64,000 nucleotides of DNA from Escarpia spicata (lineage: Eukaryota; Annelida; Polychaeta; Sabellida; Siboglinidae): positions 55,355,767-55,419,766 of the forward strand of contig OZ023205.1 in assembly GCA_963995525.1 (NCBI GenBank), given 5' to 3'. This document shows, one piece after another, positions 44,379 to 56,944 of the stretch (positions are counted from its first letter, which is position 1; the number at the start of each line of letters is the position of its first letter). The translations under genes were made by a program, and so were the position numbers. Below the pieces are notes generated by a model. That model saw only the letters and a program-made list of their open reading frames with translations, searched no databases and was not told the origin of the DNA.

Positions 44379-44659
44379 TAGAATGCAGGCAACATTTCCA
44401 GCTTAGATGGAGACATATACTACTTAAAACCACAATGTTGTGAAATTTTGCATCATCTTCTGTTTTCATGTTTGTGACGATTTAAGGTTGGTCTCGTGAG
44501 TTGGTATTAAATAAAGTGCAGAAAACATTGCGTGTAGCATTGATTCAAACCACTGCACGTCGTCGCCCTACCAACACGTGGTGTAGCACGTGAGATTTTT
44601 ACAGTCCAAAATGACTACGAGTGAATTGCTAAAACATATTTCATCTGTGAATACTTTGC

Positions 44660-44759
44660 AAAGAAGTTCGATTGAACAGGTCTGCCAGGGAGTAAAGTGT
44701 AAAGTGCTTTGAGCAGTCCAAAGGATTGGATACTGCGCTATATAATAATTTACCTTTAT
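44660..44759 (+). mobile_element. SINE 3' fragment
   Basis: Matches the last 100 bases of the 41211 SINE: TTCGATTGAACAGGTCTGCC, AGGGAGTAAAGTGTAAAG, GCTTTGAGCAGTCC and TACTGCGCTATATAATAATT. A 5'-truncated insertion. Confidence 0.75.
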
Positions 44760-45932
44760 GTTCACTCACTCGGTGGAGCCACTGTAGCTATTTATTTCCC
44801 CGCAATTCAGGGTGGCAACCAACCCACCCACCCCGCTATTTCTAAGACGTATTGCGACCACCCCTTAATCCAGAAATTGTATCATCCTGTTGCAAAAACA
44901 GACTATTACAAGCCTACTGTGGCATCATGTATTCGACCTAGTCACTCAGTATGGAGACTGTGTCTAGGTCGGCCGTCCAGGCACGTCTGTTGCCTCCCCT
45001 TCTGTATTCGGGCATGTCTTGCATACAAACTGCCTAATATTCAATCCCCGTGCTCGTATAGCAAGTATTATTGTCTGTGGGTCTATTGGCAAGTTGAACA
45101 AACCAAGGGAATATCCAGGAATTACTCAAATAGATGATCCTGGGCCTAATGCACTGGTCACGTTAGTGATAGCTGCAGTGAGATCCAGAGTAGATTTCAC
45201 AGCACGGTTTTAGACTGGGCTGCAATGGGTATGGATTTTGTTATCGGCACACATTAAGATGTATTAATATCTGCTGAAGTGATATTGGGGTAATTGCACC
45301 AGCGGTCGATGTCCATTCTTGCAATGTGCACAGTACCTGATACTCGTAGTAATAAAATGCAAAATATATTAAATAGTTCGCATCTGTTTAGTGTTTGGAT
45401 TATTGAATTAAACACTGGCACATAAGTCCTTAAATTGTCTTAAATGTTTTCTTTTATCATAATTTATTATTCAATTTATTTGTGACCCATAAAAATATAT
45501 GTGTTAAATTATATTCTGTGCAATGTAAAATAAAATAAATGAGACTACTGCCAAATGCCCCAAATGCAACAAATCACTCAATTCCTTTAGTATTGCTCAT
45601 GTTTTTTAAGTTGGTGCCCGATGTCCACTGAAATATTAGATGATCTAACACGGAATAAGCTCTCTTATTCATTAAACGTAAATATGCTAATTAATGATAA
45701 GTGAGTTGATGGATATTTGGACTGTTATATTTCCTGTTTACCTGATGCAGCTGTAATCCTTATCAGGGGTTATGTCAGTAATAGATAAGGATATTGACTA
45801 GAACAATGTAGCTGTTGAATATCATTTTTTGCATTAGGGTATAATGTGAGAAATTCATATGGGGTTCGTTGGGGTTAGTTGACATATGCATACATTTTAC
45901 CCAGCCATGTGAATTCCATTATGAAAATGTAC
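44760..45932. other. Mostly unassigned; short repeat shared with 55005-55085
   Basis: TTCACTCACT..GTGG.GCCACTG.AGC.ATTTATTT...GGCAACCAACCC near 44761-44830 has a counterpart near 55008-55075 (TTTCACTCACTAGATGGCAC, CAACAATTTATTTTCTCACC, GGCTACCAACCCC). Family unknown. Open frame 44709-45137 (142 codons) spans this repeat and is not called. Confidence 0.4.
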
Positions 45933-46092
45933 AGTTGAAATACATAGATTACATGTAGCTCTGTAGTAGGTGGTGTGTATACATGTATAGATGTGATATC
46001 AAGGTGTTGTATAGTTGAAATACATAGATTACATGTAGCTCTGTAGTAAGTGGTGTGTATACATGTATAGATGTGATATCAAGGTGTTGTTT
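45933..46092. repeat. 80-bp tandem duplication (two copies)
   Basis: Two units of 80 bases (45933-46012 and 46013-46092), each starting AGTTGAAATACATAGATTAC and containing TGTGTATACATGTATAGATG, differ by very few bases. Confidence 0.95.
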
Positions 46093-46190
46093 AGCCCAAA
46101 AAGATACTGTTTTCACATCTACAAAACCTTTGTTTGCAAAATAACAAAAGTCACATCATGATGTGATATTCTGTCATTCACACAAGGGCT

Positions 46191-46454
46191 TCAGTCTACC
46201 ATGGTAAATGTTTCACTCATTTCATTCCAACTGTGATTCCAGCTATAGTTTATCTTGTTACAATAGACACAAATGTTGGTATGATATGGGTTAAAGTCAG
46301 TCATGGTTCCATAAGGGTTCCATATATTGTCACACTTATGCAGTATTTTAATAGTGTGTCCCCTGGCCCGATTACATGCCATTAGTTTGACCACTGTGAT
46401 GTGCATGTGAGATCCATCAGGCCATTCCAGTTTATCAGTCAGCACAGCCCTCAC
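46191..46454 (-). other. Unidentified open frame, possible exon
   Basis: An 87-codon minus-strand frame ends in a normal stop. Its composition looks protein-like rather than random: LEWPDGSHMHITVVKLMACN, then a Cys-containing tail with HKCDNIWNPYGTM and TNICVYCNKINYSWNHSWNE. It is open a few codons further upstream (HKLWSR). I recognise no family. A terminal exon, or a fragment of a transposon protein, is possible; chance is not excluded. Confidence 0.25.
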
Positions 46455-46639
46455 TCTTGACCATAACTTATGGGTTTAACACTTGTGGCACTGTAGCAAT
46501 ATTGTCCACCATGCCGACATGTCAGTGCGACATCATTCTTGTTCTGCTGAGTAACAGGTGGATAATGGTTGTTCGATGTTTGTTTTTGTAATTGTTTGAT
46601 TCAGATGTTGATGAACCGGTCAGTAAAACACACATTCCT

Positions 46640-46825
46640 ACAGCCACACATGCATGCGTACATACATGGTCACTGTATGTGTGCACACACTTGCACGTAC
46701 ACATACAGATACACACACACATGCACACATGAACATACACACACACATGCACACACATGCATGTTCATATGCATGCATGCACCCCCCACAAACACATTGA
46801 TGCACATTTACATGCACATACACAT

Positions 46826-46900
<75 letters not shown>

Positions 46901-46905
46901 CACCT
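46640..46905. repeat. (CACG)n / (CACATG)n microsatellite
   Basis: CACATGCACACA-type sequence passes into about 75 bases of pure GCAC repeats at 46826-46900. It yields spurious His/Thr and Cys/Val frames on both strands. Confidence 0.95.
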
Positions 46906-47945
46906 ACACACATGATATGACTGATGCTACTATAAACCACTGACACACTCCCCCAATGTCTGTGTTACACCAGTGACTTGTTGTTAGGTCACAAAAACAT
47001 AGTGATTTCTGCGAAATTAATTACAATATCAGGTCAGTGGAAATAATAGCCTAGAGTAGGTTGCCTGTAGCGTGTGAGCATGAGGCACGTTTTGTTGTCT
47101 TTAATTCCCTTTGACGTGTCATCTTCTGAATTGCAGGAGCTTACAGTACCCAGTGAGAACATGGATTGTGGAAGCATTAGTGAGGATTAACAAAAATATT
47201 ATATTTGTGTGAAAATTGTCTAATTATAGAAAAGTTAGCCTTGCGCAGTGTCTGCATGTTGAAATTTGTAATGATCTGCGTGTTCCATATTTATTCGTTC
47301 ATGCTCCCAAGTGAGTTCTGTTTCCATATAGTAATTGCAGCATCTGTGTGTCAACAACTTTCCTTTTTTATGTACACATACAAACATGTCTACACATCAC
47401 ACACATGCACGCATGCACATGTGTGGATTCGCACACTCACCAACATGTTTCTGTAACAATTCAGAATATTTTGGATCTTGTTTATATCGGATTCTTGTCG
47501 GAAATAATTCCATAATTCCAGTGCTGACACACTCATGGCATTATAATTCACCAAGACCTTAGGGCCTGGCGGTTGCCATGGTTTCCAAGATGTCCTCCAA
47601 CAACCGACCTTGAAACCATCAGTCACCTTGACAGATGGTATTAAATGGTTCAGACAACAGTATTGAAGTGCAGACAAATATATTGGTGTTGCTGTGTTAA
47701 TATCCCTGCCTGTTTATTTATAATAGTTTTTTTTCTGATTGCAAAATTATGATAAATTATATTAATTATTTAAAGATGTATGTTGCTCATGTTTGGAAGT
47801 GATAATATGATGCCTGTTAGTGTCACAGCATTGCCATTATAAATATGTTGTTTTGAAATTATGATTGATTTGGCAATTTAATAACAACATATGTTTGGTT
47901 AATTAATATTGCTAAAATATTTATGCGGGCAACAGAAATAAGTTT
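46906..47945. other. No supported gene
   Basis: AT-rich sequence. A possible small terminal exon at 47137-47190, with acceptor TTCTGAATTGCAG and 17 codons ending in Asp then stop, is too short to call. A short CACATGCACGCATGCACATG run lies near 47400. Confidence 0.35.
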
Positions 47946-47949
47946 ACTC

Positions 47950-48370
47950 GTATTTGTATTTCGCGTCATTCACGACCAGACGCTGGCGTAACTCGCCTCA
48001 CTCATCATGCCGTACGTTCCGCGCCGTCCCCTATGATCTGTCGATCGCGTGCTACTCACTGTTCTGCACCACAACCTCGAGCGATACGGCCGCCGATCTT
48101 TCTCTTGCGCACGGCTGATGCTCTGGAACACGCTACCAGAAGATCTGCGTTTGATCGAGTGTGTTAACACTTTTAAATTGCAACTTAAGAGTTAAGACAC
48201 ACTATTTTGCATTCAGTGTCTCGTTTTATGTGACATTCCCCATCATCATATCATAATATTTATTAGTACAGCCATATATAATTTTAGTTGTCTACTATTA
48301 TACTAGTATATTACCTTAATTTTATTATTTTATTGTATATTGTAATGGTGTGTAATTGTTTACAATGTTT
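47950..48370 (+). mobile_element. LINE C-terminus and 3' UTR (CR1/L2 group)
   Basis: Plus-strand codons give VLLTVLHHNLERYGRRSF and SCARLMLWNTLPEDLRLIEC, then VNTFKLQLKS and stop (48197). This is the conserved end of CR1/L2-group LINE proteins (LERYG.RSFS.AAP.LWN.LP.DLR). Only the last about 60 codons are present. An AT-rich 3' UTR follows. It lies tail-to-tail with the RTE-type LINE on the other strand. Confidence 0.75.
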
Positions 48371-48374
48371 GAGT

Positions 48375-51240
48375 AATCATTACGTACTTACTTTACTTAA
48401 TCCACTTCATGTGGGTTCACACATAAGGCTGACACCAAAGAACGCCAATGTTGTGCCAGCTTCGTTACTTGGCCCCAGCTCCACCTGGGTGCCTTCATCT
48501 CCTGCTCCACTGATCTCCTCCATGTCTCCTTGGGTCTCCCCCTCGCTCTCTTGCCACCAGGGGTCCAGCGCATGGTCACTCTTGGAATGGATGTCAGCGG
48601 CATTCTGCAGACGTGTCTGATCCATCTCCATCTGAGGCGTTTAACTTCAAGAGAGATGGACTGCATGTCTGTCCTTCCGTGGAGTTCCGTATTAGAGATT
48701 TTATTTGGTCAGTAGATTTGTAAAATCCTCCTGTGACACTTATTTTGAAACACTTCCAGCATCTAGCATATGCCTTCCATGATTCCGCCGCATGTAACAG
48801 CACACTCAGGACGTTGCTCTTGAAAAGGCGGATTTTGGTTCTGTTGCTGATCTTATTTGTCTTCCAGATGTTCTTAAGTGCTGAAAATGCCCCTCTTGCC
48901 GTGCTGACCCTTGCCTTGACCTCAGACTCCGTGTTTCCATCTGTTGTCATCTTGCTCCCAAGGTAGGTGAACTCGGTCACTTCTTCAATATTTCTTCCTC
49001 CAATTGTGACTGGGTCTGCTGTTTGGCTGTTGTTTTGCAGCGCCTTTGTTTTGTTGGTGTTGATCTTTTGCCCTATTTTCGCCACATTTCTGGAAAGTTC
49101 CTCACTTTTTCTTTAGATGTCTCCATAGCAGTGTGACGAGAGATATGTCATCTGTAAAGTCTAGATCACCTAGTGTATCTGTGAAGGTCCACTTGATGCC
49201 ACTTTTCTCTGCTAGTGTTGTTTCTTTCATGATCCAGTTAATCCCAAGGCAGAAGAGGAAAGGGGGTAATATGCATTCTTATTTCACTCCGGTTTTGATT
49301 TCAAAATCTTCTGTCAGGTGTTGGCCGCAGATGGCCTTGGATCTAAAGTTGCTATAAAGCAGTTTGATTACGCTCACAATCTTTGGAGGGATTCCATAAT
49401 GCCGGAGTATATGCAAGAGAGAGTCTGTGTGAATACTGTCGAAAACCTTTTCAAAATTTACGAAGTTTGCATAAACTGGAGTGGTCCATTCCTGGCACTG
49501 TTCCAGGATCTGCCTTAGTGTAAAAATGTGATCACTACAAGATCTTCCTTTCCTAAACCCTGCCTGTTCTTTGCGCAACTGTGGGTTAAAGGCTGCTGAA
49601 ATTCTGTCAAGGATTACTCTATTAAAAACTTTAGTACTGATGGACAAAAGAGTGATCCCTCTCCAGTTGTTGCAATGGCTAAGGTCTCCTTTCTAAGGTA
49701 ATTTAACAGTCAGCCCCGTCTTCCAGCCACGAGGTATTTCTTCCGCCTCCCATATAGTTTTCGAAGATCTCTGTCAAGGCTCCAGCGGTGACCTCTCCTC
49801 CAGCCTTCAGCATCTCTGCATTCACACCGTCTGCCCCCGGTGCTTTCCCTGACTTCAAGGTCTTGATAGCTTTCCTCACATCTTCAGCAGATGGTGGGTC
49901 TGTGTTGATCTGCCGGTCCTCTTCGCTTTCTGGAATGTCATCTTGATTGCTTAGTGCTTCTTTGGTGAGGTTGGTCTCGAAGTGTGTTTTCTATCTTTGG
50001 ATCTGTTCTGCTACACCGATGACAGCATTTCCAGTTACATCTTTCACTGGGACGTCGATCCACTCCTCCCCATTCCTCTTTCCTTTTTCTTCCGTACCCT
50101 AAAACTGTCTTGCTTGTTTCTGTCAATGCCTGATTGAAACTGTCGATGCTCAATTCTTGTTCCTCTTGGAGAATGTGAAAACGGCTTTGTAAGTCCAGCT
50201 GGAAAGCTTTCCCTATATTAGTGTTCTTTAACTTTCCTCTGTCAAATCGACGCTGTCTCTCTTCTCCTCTCCTTGCCTTCCTTAGCTTCAAACATTGCCA
50301 TTACTAGCACATTATCCTCACGTTGGCTCCATGTCTGGCTCTAACATCCTGGAGTGATCATCTCCACGTCTGATTTATTACCACGTGGTCGATCTGGCTG
50401 ACAGTGTTGTTATCTGGAGACCTCCAAGTGGTCTTGTGAGTGGTTCTGTGCTTGAATAGAGTTCCACCTATGACTAGGTTGTTTCCTACACATAGATCCG
50501 AGAGTCTCTCGCCGTTGTCATTCATGCGTCCAATGCCCTGTGTGCCCATGGCCCTTTCTCTTCCTGTGTTTTCCTCTCCAATTCTTGCGTTGAAATCTCC
50601 CACCAACATGAGTACATCATGCCTGGGTGTAGTCCTGATTTCCTCCTCCAACTGTTCATAGAACTCATCCTTGATTTCATCCTCAGCATCATCTGTTGGT
50701 GAATAGCATGCGATCACTGTCAGCTTTGCAAACTTGGAGTTAAATCTCCGGCAGAGTTTTTCCACCTTTGCCGTTACAATTATGGCTACCCCTCCTCTGT
50801 GTTGAGTGTCTGTTCGTCCTGAATAAAGTAGGGTGTGTCCTGAGGACGGGTCCTCTTTCCTGAGTCTGTCCATCGTGCTTCGCTCACACATAAAAGTTCA
50901 ACGTTGTAATTTTCCATCTCCCACAGTACTCGCTGAAGCTTTCCTGCTTGATACAATGTTCTCACATTCCAGGAGCCCTCTCATATCTTGGTTTTCGGCT
51001 TGAGGAGCTCCACTCTCGGGGGTCAGCTTCCGATCGGGTTTGGCTGACATCCTTCATGACCCCAGCTTCCTGGGAAACTTTACTCCTCGCACCATTGACG
51101 TTTTGTTCTTCGGTATTGGTTTCTGTAGCATGCTTTTTATGTGATGTGGGTGCTAACCTCACGCACAACCCTCCTTCTTTCTCATCCGGGCTTGGGACTG
51201 GCCATGGCGGAGTTTGAGTAATCATACTCATAACCAAGTA
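48375..51240 (-). mobile_element. RTE-type LINE, nearly complete but broken
   Basis: Minus-strand order. Endonuclease: about 50990-50350, with WNVRTLYQAGKLQRVLWEM, HRGGVAIIVTAKVEKL, CYSPTDDAEDEIKDEFYEQL, LVGDFNARIGEENTG and SQIDHVVINQTWR. Linker: 50291-49938. RT: 49647-49279 with LRKEQAGFRKGRSCSDHIF and the first catalytic block (NFEKVFDSI, where D is usually at FvDFEKAFDSi); then LGDLDFTDDISL near 49140-49175, where FADD is expected. 49085-48594 holds the post-RT region with FTYLGSKMTTDG. C-terminus: 48666-48397 with RWTPGGKRARGRPKETWRRS. The 3' end is an AAGTAAAGTAAGTA-type tail. Frameshifts and altered catalytic residues indicate a dead copy. This is the SR2/RTE-like family common in invertebrates. 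Confidence 0.87.
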
Positions 51241-51675
51241 TATTGTTTGACAGAAAAGGCAACATATAATTGTAATCATACTTTATTACCAAAGTATTTC
51301 CAAAGTAATTGTAATCTCCATTACTTGTAATCACAGTTACAATGTTGGTACGAGTGCATATTTACTATGTGTGGCATTACACATGTCCCAAATACAATGT
51401 AACCAATCAAACTTAGGTCAGTTATATCAAATAAATCTTATTTATTTGCTTATGTTCCAGATGTTAGTTGATCTCATTTCCTACATCTAGACACAACCAG
51501 GAAACTACCCAGTTATCAGACAGTGGATAAGCCATTAACATGTTCATGATTATAATCATCATTACATGCAAAAGTAATTGTAATCAATTACACTCAGTCT
51601 ACTCATACTCATAATTGTACACATACATTTTAACAGTAACCATAACTGATTACGTTTGCAGTATAATTGCCCCAC
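51225..51675. mobile_element. Possible non-autonomous hAT-Ac-like element
   Basis: Repeated TAATTGTAATC/AATTAC words flank the region (51268-51345 and 51568-51600). The right edge on the minus strand reads CTGAGGTGGGGCAATTATAC, similar to the CAGAGGTGG... ends of Ac/Tol2-like hAT elements with TTACAATTAC-rich subterminal sequence. The left end is not convincing and no 8-bp duplication was found. Confidence 0.33.
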
Positions 51676-53294
51676 CTCAGAGTATGCCATTTTGTCTATT
51701 ACCCCGTCTGGCAATGCAGAGGCCAGTGAGTGTAAATCATTAAGGGGAATGTCGTTTTGCGTGCAGTGTATTACACTGGACATATGTTGACGTGTTCTGT
51801 ACTGTGCCAAATTAGGGCTTTGATTCACATGTGACATTCCTTCATTGTGTAAATTAAAAGTGTGTGGGGACTTGGCATCTTAATGGCCAACTTCTCGGAG
51901 GTGAATTCAGTCCGTATACTGACATTTTCAAATGTCTTGCCAAATGATCTAGATTGACTTATAAGGATAGTAGCCCGCTGACTCCTGATAAACTCACTGA
52001 TGGTTGACCGAGATACAATCTACGGTAACAGTTAACTGACTGATTATGTATCAGATGCATTTGTTACTTATCTGTGTCTACTGTATGTAGATTAATTAAA
52101 CTGACAATTGACACCAATATATATGTATTTTTTATGTTAATTGGGCTCTTTGTTTTCTGTGTTTGAACATTTTACTTGTTAACTATGCAGATTTAACAGT
52201 ATTTAGCCAAATCTGTGTAAACGTGACAAATCTGTTGAAACACCTGAATATAGAACAAGGTGCACAGGTAAGACCATTCATTTAGAATAAAATATAGTAA
52301 AAATAATACAATAATGTTTTTATTTCATAAAATCAGTCAGTGAGTCCCCATAGAATAATAAAAACATCCATAAAAACAGTTTATTTACACACAATTTTAC
52401 ATATATCTCTTTAAAACTGCTGACGTACAGACGTTTCTTTGAAAAGAACAAATAAAAAAGTCATATTTGAAGTGTCTGCCATTATGTGACCAAATGTTGC
52501 AAGTCCCACAATAGATTACACATTTACCCCCTCTGTGGGGTCTTTTAATTTCCCCTGGCATAGACACCAGGTACAAATTATCAATGTTTCCAAAAGACAG
52601 GCAATGTTGGCAGAACAAAATTTGCCAAATTTCAGAATGTCAGCAGATGGTTTCAAACTCCGGTCACCTTGACTGACAATCTGGTGTTCTATCCACTAGT
52701 TCACTGCACCCCACCTATTTCTTCTATTGTTTATTCCAATGTCTGTATACATTTTATGTCATGATTTGTACAGCTCGTCTTTGTAAATTGTAGTTAATTA
52801 CTGCCATTACAAGGAGTTAACAGCTGCGGCCGCTTGTAGTGGTTTGTTGGTCTCCCCATGGCCAAGGGCTACTTTGCAGGTACCAGGGTCAAACCACAGG
52901 CCCCCACGGCCAACCGAGTTCTTTCGCAGAAATTGCCTACACCCTTGTTACTTGTATACTTTCTCTGCTCACCATCACCTAGACTGAGGCTGTTGTCTGA
53001 CACCACTGGGCATTGTTTTAGCCAGGTATCTCACATATACGATGAAACACTAAAACTGTTTCCTTCTATATGATGCCTTTGCAAAAGGGGAAGTAAACAT
53101 GCCAGTATATGTGAAACCTATAAAGTGTGAATTTGCTGCGTTTAACACAGCGGAACTACTCAAGAGAGGGTTAAGCACACGTAGGCAGTGATGGAGGGAA
53201 GTTGCTAAGTTTTTTATATCCCACTCCAGTAAAAAGTTGCCAAAATAAAATCAAAAAGGTGATTTTTATTGAGGAAGTGGTTTTAATAAAGTAG
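51676..53294. other. Unassigned, with a tRNA-like SINE head at 52635-52708 (minus)
   Basis: On the minus strand GTGCAGTGAACTAGTGGATA (box A region) and CCGGAGTTTGAAACCATC (box B region) are separated by about 35 bases, as in a tRNA-derived SINE head. An intact tRNA acceptor stem is not visible. The remaining sequence, including a GC-rich patch at 52820-52930, is not identified. Confidence 0.35.
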
Positions 53295-54085
53295 ATCGCC
53301 ATAATAGAGGAGGTCACCATAATCTTACAGGGTCGCCATAATAGAGGAGGTCACCATAATCTTACCAGGTCGCCATAATAGAGGAGGTCACCATAATCTT
53401 ACAGGATCGCCATAATAGAGGAGGTCACCATAATCTTACAGGGTCGCCATAATAGAGGAGGTCACCATAATCTTACAGGGTCGCCATAATAGAGGAGGTC
53501 ACCATAATCTTACAGGGTCGCCATAATAGAGGAGGTCACCATAATAGAGGAGGTCACCATAATAGAGGAGGTCACCATAATAGAGGAGGTCACCATAATC
53601 TTACAGGGTCGCCATAATAGAGGAGGTCACCATAATCTTACGGGATCGCCATAATAGAGGAGGTCATCATAATCTTACGGGGTCGCCATAATAGAGGAGG
53701 TCACCATAATCTTACGGGGTCGCCATAATAGAGGAGGTCACCATAATCTTACGGGGTCGCCATAATAGAGGAGGTCACCATAATCTTACGGGGTCGCCAT
53801 AATAGAGGAGGTCACCATAATGTTACGGGGTTGCCATAATAGAGGAGGTCACCATAATCTTACGGGGTCGTCATAACAGAGGAGGTCACCATAATCTTAC
53901 AGGGTCGCCATAATAGAGGAGGCCACCATAATCTTACGGGGTCGCCATAATAGAGGAGGTCACCATAATCTTACGGGGTCGCCATAATAGAGGAGGTCAC
54001 CATAATAGAGGAGGTCACCATAATCTTACGGGGTCGTCATAACAGAGGAGGTCACCATAATCTTACAGGGTCGCCATAATAGAGG
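53295..54085. repeat. 37-bp minisatellite with an 18-bp sub-array
   Basis: The unit is TCGCCATAATAGAGGAGGTC plus ACCATAATCTTACRGGG, 37 bases, about 20 copies. At 53525-53600 and again near 53997 the array switches to an 18-bp subunit, ATAATAGAGGAGGTCACC. Degenerate copies continue into both flanks (AATAGAAGC, CCTAATAGAGAAAGTGATC to 54160; GGTGATTTTTATTGAGGAAG before 53290). The words are those of internally repeated pogo-like elements. Confidence 0.96.
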
Positions 54086-56944
54086 AGACAGTTTTTTTAA
54101 TATCAGAGGTGATTTCAATAGAAGCAATAAATGGTCCTAATAGAGAAAGTGATCTTTTAGAGCAAGTTAATGTTCTCCAAATGGCACAACAAACACTGTT
54201 AGTCAACAGCCCACATGTGACTTCAGTATGCATTTGATCTGTTCTGCTGAACACAAACCTAAATAATGACCCATTTGGCTGCATTGCCTGTTGTTATTTC
54301 TTGGCAAGATTGGAACACAAACAATTACGTTTTTCTGAGCCAGTGTTTCAAAAATAACCTGGATTGGTGATTTATTGGGTTGAACCCAGTGAATGTGTCT
54401 TGCAGTGAATGTGTCTTGCGAGGGATTGCACTGCATTCTTGCATTACAGTGCACGACCAGGAACCATTTCACCAAGATAAAGATCTCGTAATGAAAATCC
54501 ATCATAAAACATAATCCAGCGTGAATATGTTTAAAAATAAAATCGACACATACCTCAGACGGGCGGGATACACATAGATAAAAGGGTCGGACTCTCGATA
54601 AGCCAAGGGCTTCCTTGTCCACCTGCTACCTAGAGTTAATTCTCTGGGTGGCAATCTTGTTAAAATCATAACATTCTATGACTGTTTTCAAAATGTTTTT
54701 CATTACAGTGGTCATAAAATCCATCATTAACTTAGGAGCGTAATGTCCCTCATCAGCTTCACTGGGCACAATTGGGCATAGCATATTGAACAGTTGTTGA
54801 AGATCTGTTCCAACTAATACTTTTTAAACACTGAGAGTTCTCAGTAATTTTTCCACAATTTTCAACTTGAATGAGTTAGCACTTACACAATCAGTTTCAT
54901 TTATTTGTTACATTGGTTCAACTCCCCGATTCCCCTAGTACGTGGTGGGGGACCTGCCATTTCTACTATCCAAAATCGTTATTAGTATCGGTTTGCGTTG
55001 ACATGTTTCACTCACTAGATGGCACCACTGCAACAATTTATTTTCTCACCAATACAGTGTTGGCTACCAACCCCTCAACCCACATAACACTTTGGGATTG
55101 TGGATGCGACATCCAAAAACTGAGGGATTTTGTCCTGATTGGTTATGTCCTTAGGGTTATGTTCCTGATTTGATTTGTCCAGAGGGGTGACGTCCTACAC
55201 TTGCCTAGGACACGAGGATAAGGTGTAAGGTGTCAACGTAAGGGGTTCCAGGTGATTCAGTGTGCTCTGCCAATTACAATAAGGTGCAGCAATCAGAGAC
55301 TTCTTGCTCCTTGAGGTAGGCCCACCACTACCAAGAGAATGTGGAGGTTGGATGTCAGCCAGAAATCTGGCCTGGAATGTTATCTTTCAGTATGTCCCTG
55401 GAGGTCTGGCAGGTGGTTGAGGTGGTGGCTGATGAATGGGCTTGTAGTAAGGTTTGCTATGCTAACTACCGGTATGCATGTGGGGACATTGGTTTAGGTG
55501 TGATGACCTACACCTAGTAATACTTGGTAAATGCCTGTGGTAGATTGGTCATTGCTAAGGATGTGTAATGACCTTGGAGCTGTTTTTTCGATGTCTTCAA
55601 TAATTAGCGTGTAGAGGTTTATTGGATTGCTCCCCCAATGGTTCTCTTTTTGGTGTGGGGAAACCCTTCAGCAATTAGCATGTAGAGGTTTGTCGGATTT
55701 CCCCCATTTTTTATATATATATTTTTCTTATGTCAAATAAAAATTTTCCAGAGGAATTATTTTGATTGCCATTTTTACATTATAACAATGGGAAAGATCA
55801 TGAACTAAGTTTATTGTTGTTATGTTTGACAAGTAAATATTCAATTTACTTGCTTATAATCGAACCTCACCACCTGGTCACTTCTGTGATAGAGTATTGT
55901 CCCTAATTATTTATGTAATTGTATAGTATATGAAATTAACTCCCACTAATATCTAGTCGCTTTGGCCCAGGCCTGCAGATGAACGTAACAGTGAGATTCT
56001 GCTGTGTAGCAGAGTTGTACATCAGATAGGATGCTGGCAGGTAGTTGTTTTCCTTTCAGGCTTTGCAGAAAACTTGCAATGCTAAAATCATCTTAGGCCA
56101 AATAAAATAATACCTGTGTTTCCGATAACCCGACTGTCCCTAGTATTTCCGTGCGACCCTATGCATTTTTTCAAGAACAAAAGAAAAATATTTGTCTGTG
56201 ATGCTGACCGTCGACCCTTGCTTCTGATCAAAATCGTTTTTTGCTTCAAAAGACTAGTACAATGATCATTCAACATAATAAAAAAATACAGATAATCATT
56301 GCAAAAGTCCTGAAAAGTAACAATTTTTAAAGAATTGGCCTTTTGGAATAGAAATTCTGCGATCATCCCTATTATGGGATGCATTTCCATGTAAATTGTT
56401 GTGAAGTGTCATGGCACCCCTGCTACCTCGTGTCAACCGATGTAAACAGGGACGCAGGCAGAAGGCGCTCACATAAACCGTTTTGTGATCTTTGTCTGGT
56501 TGCCCGCTAAGTGCATTGAAGAAATATATTTTTAATTAAATATACTTGTCCCATCGTTAGAACACACATAAGTGTACAGATTCCGATTTTGAACACAAAA
56601 CTCGAAGGAATAACAACAGGCTAGGTTACGCTGGCTCAAAGTGATGCAGTCTGGGTTTCGTAGTTCTAACAAATTCCGTTGGATGGCATCATATATGGTG
56701 CTAGCTAAAATGGTTGAACAAAAATAATTAGTGACAGAGCTTACATAGACCATGGCCTGTGGGATTTGTTTCTTTAATATATTGTAAATTTTGGCAGTGA
56801 CATTACTTTAATTGCCCATGGAACTAATAGATAGCCTTAGGCTTGATTTTATTTTAGTGTTTATAAATGATGCACACTGCAGCTTCTAGTGTGATTTTAT
56901 TTTAAATGGTATGACAAATTGGATTCGGTTGCTTTTGTTCGACT
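54086..56944. other. 2.9 kb without a supportable gene
   Basis: Contains the relative of the 44760 repeat near 55005-55085, a short direct repeat (CAATTAGCATGTAGAGGTTT near 55670 and a close copy near 55600), and two minus-strand frames (56088-56390, 100 codons; 56532-56753, 73 codons) with no recognised motif. No exon with both splice sites was found. Confidence 0.38.

Noticed and set aside
46522..46946. Cys/Val-rich and His/Thr-rich frames
   Set aside because: They are translations of a CACG/CACATG microsatellite.
47137..47190. Terminal exon of 17 codons after a good acceptor site
   Set aside because: One plausible splice site and a very short frame are expected by chance in this much AT-rich sequence; no upstream exon was found.
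52635..52708. tRNA gene on the minus strand
   Set aside because: The box B region is imperfect (GAGTTTGAAACC) and the acceptor stem is not evident; treated as a SINE head.
53295..54085. CRISPR-like array (37-bp repeats)
   Set aside because: The repeats are head-to-tail without unique spacers, the subunit length changes to 18 bp, and the surrounding DNA is animal. It is a minisatellite.
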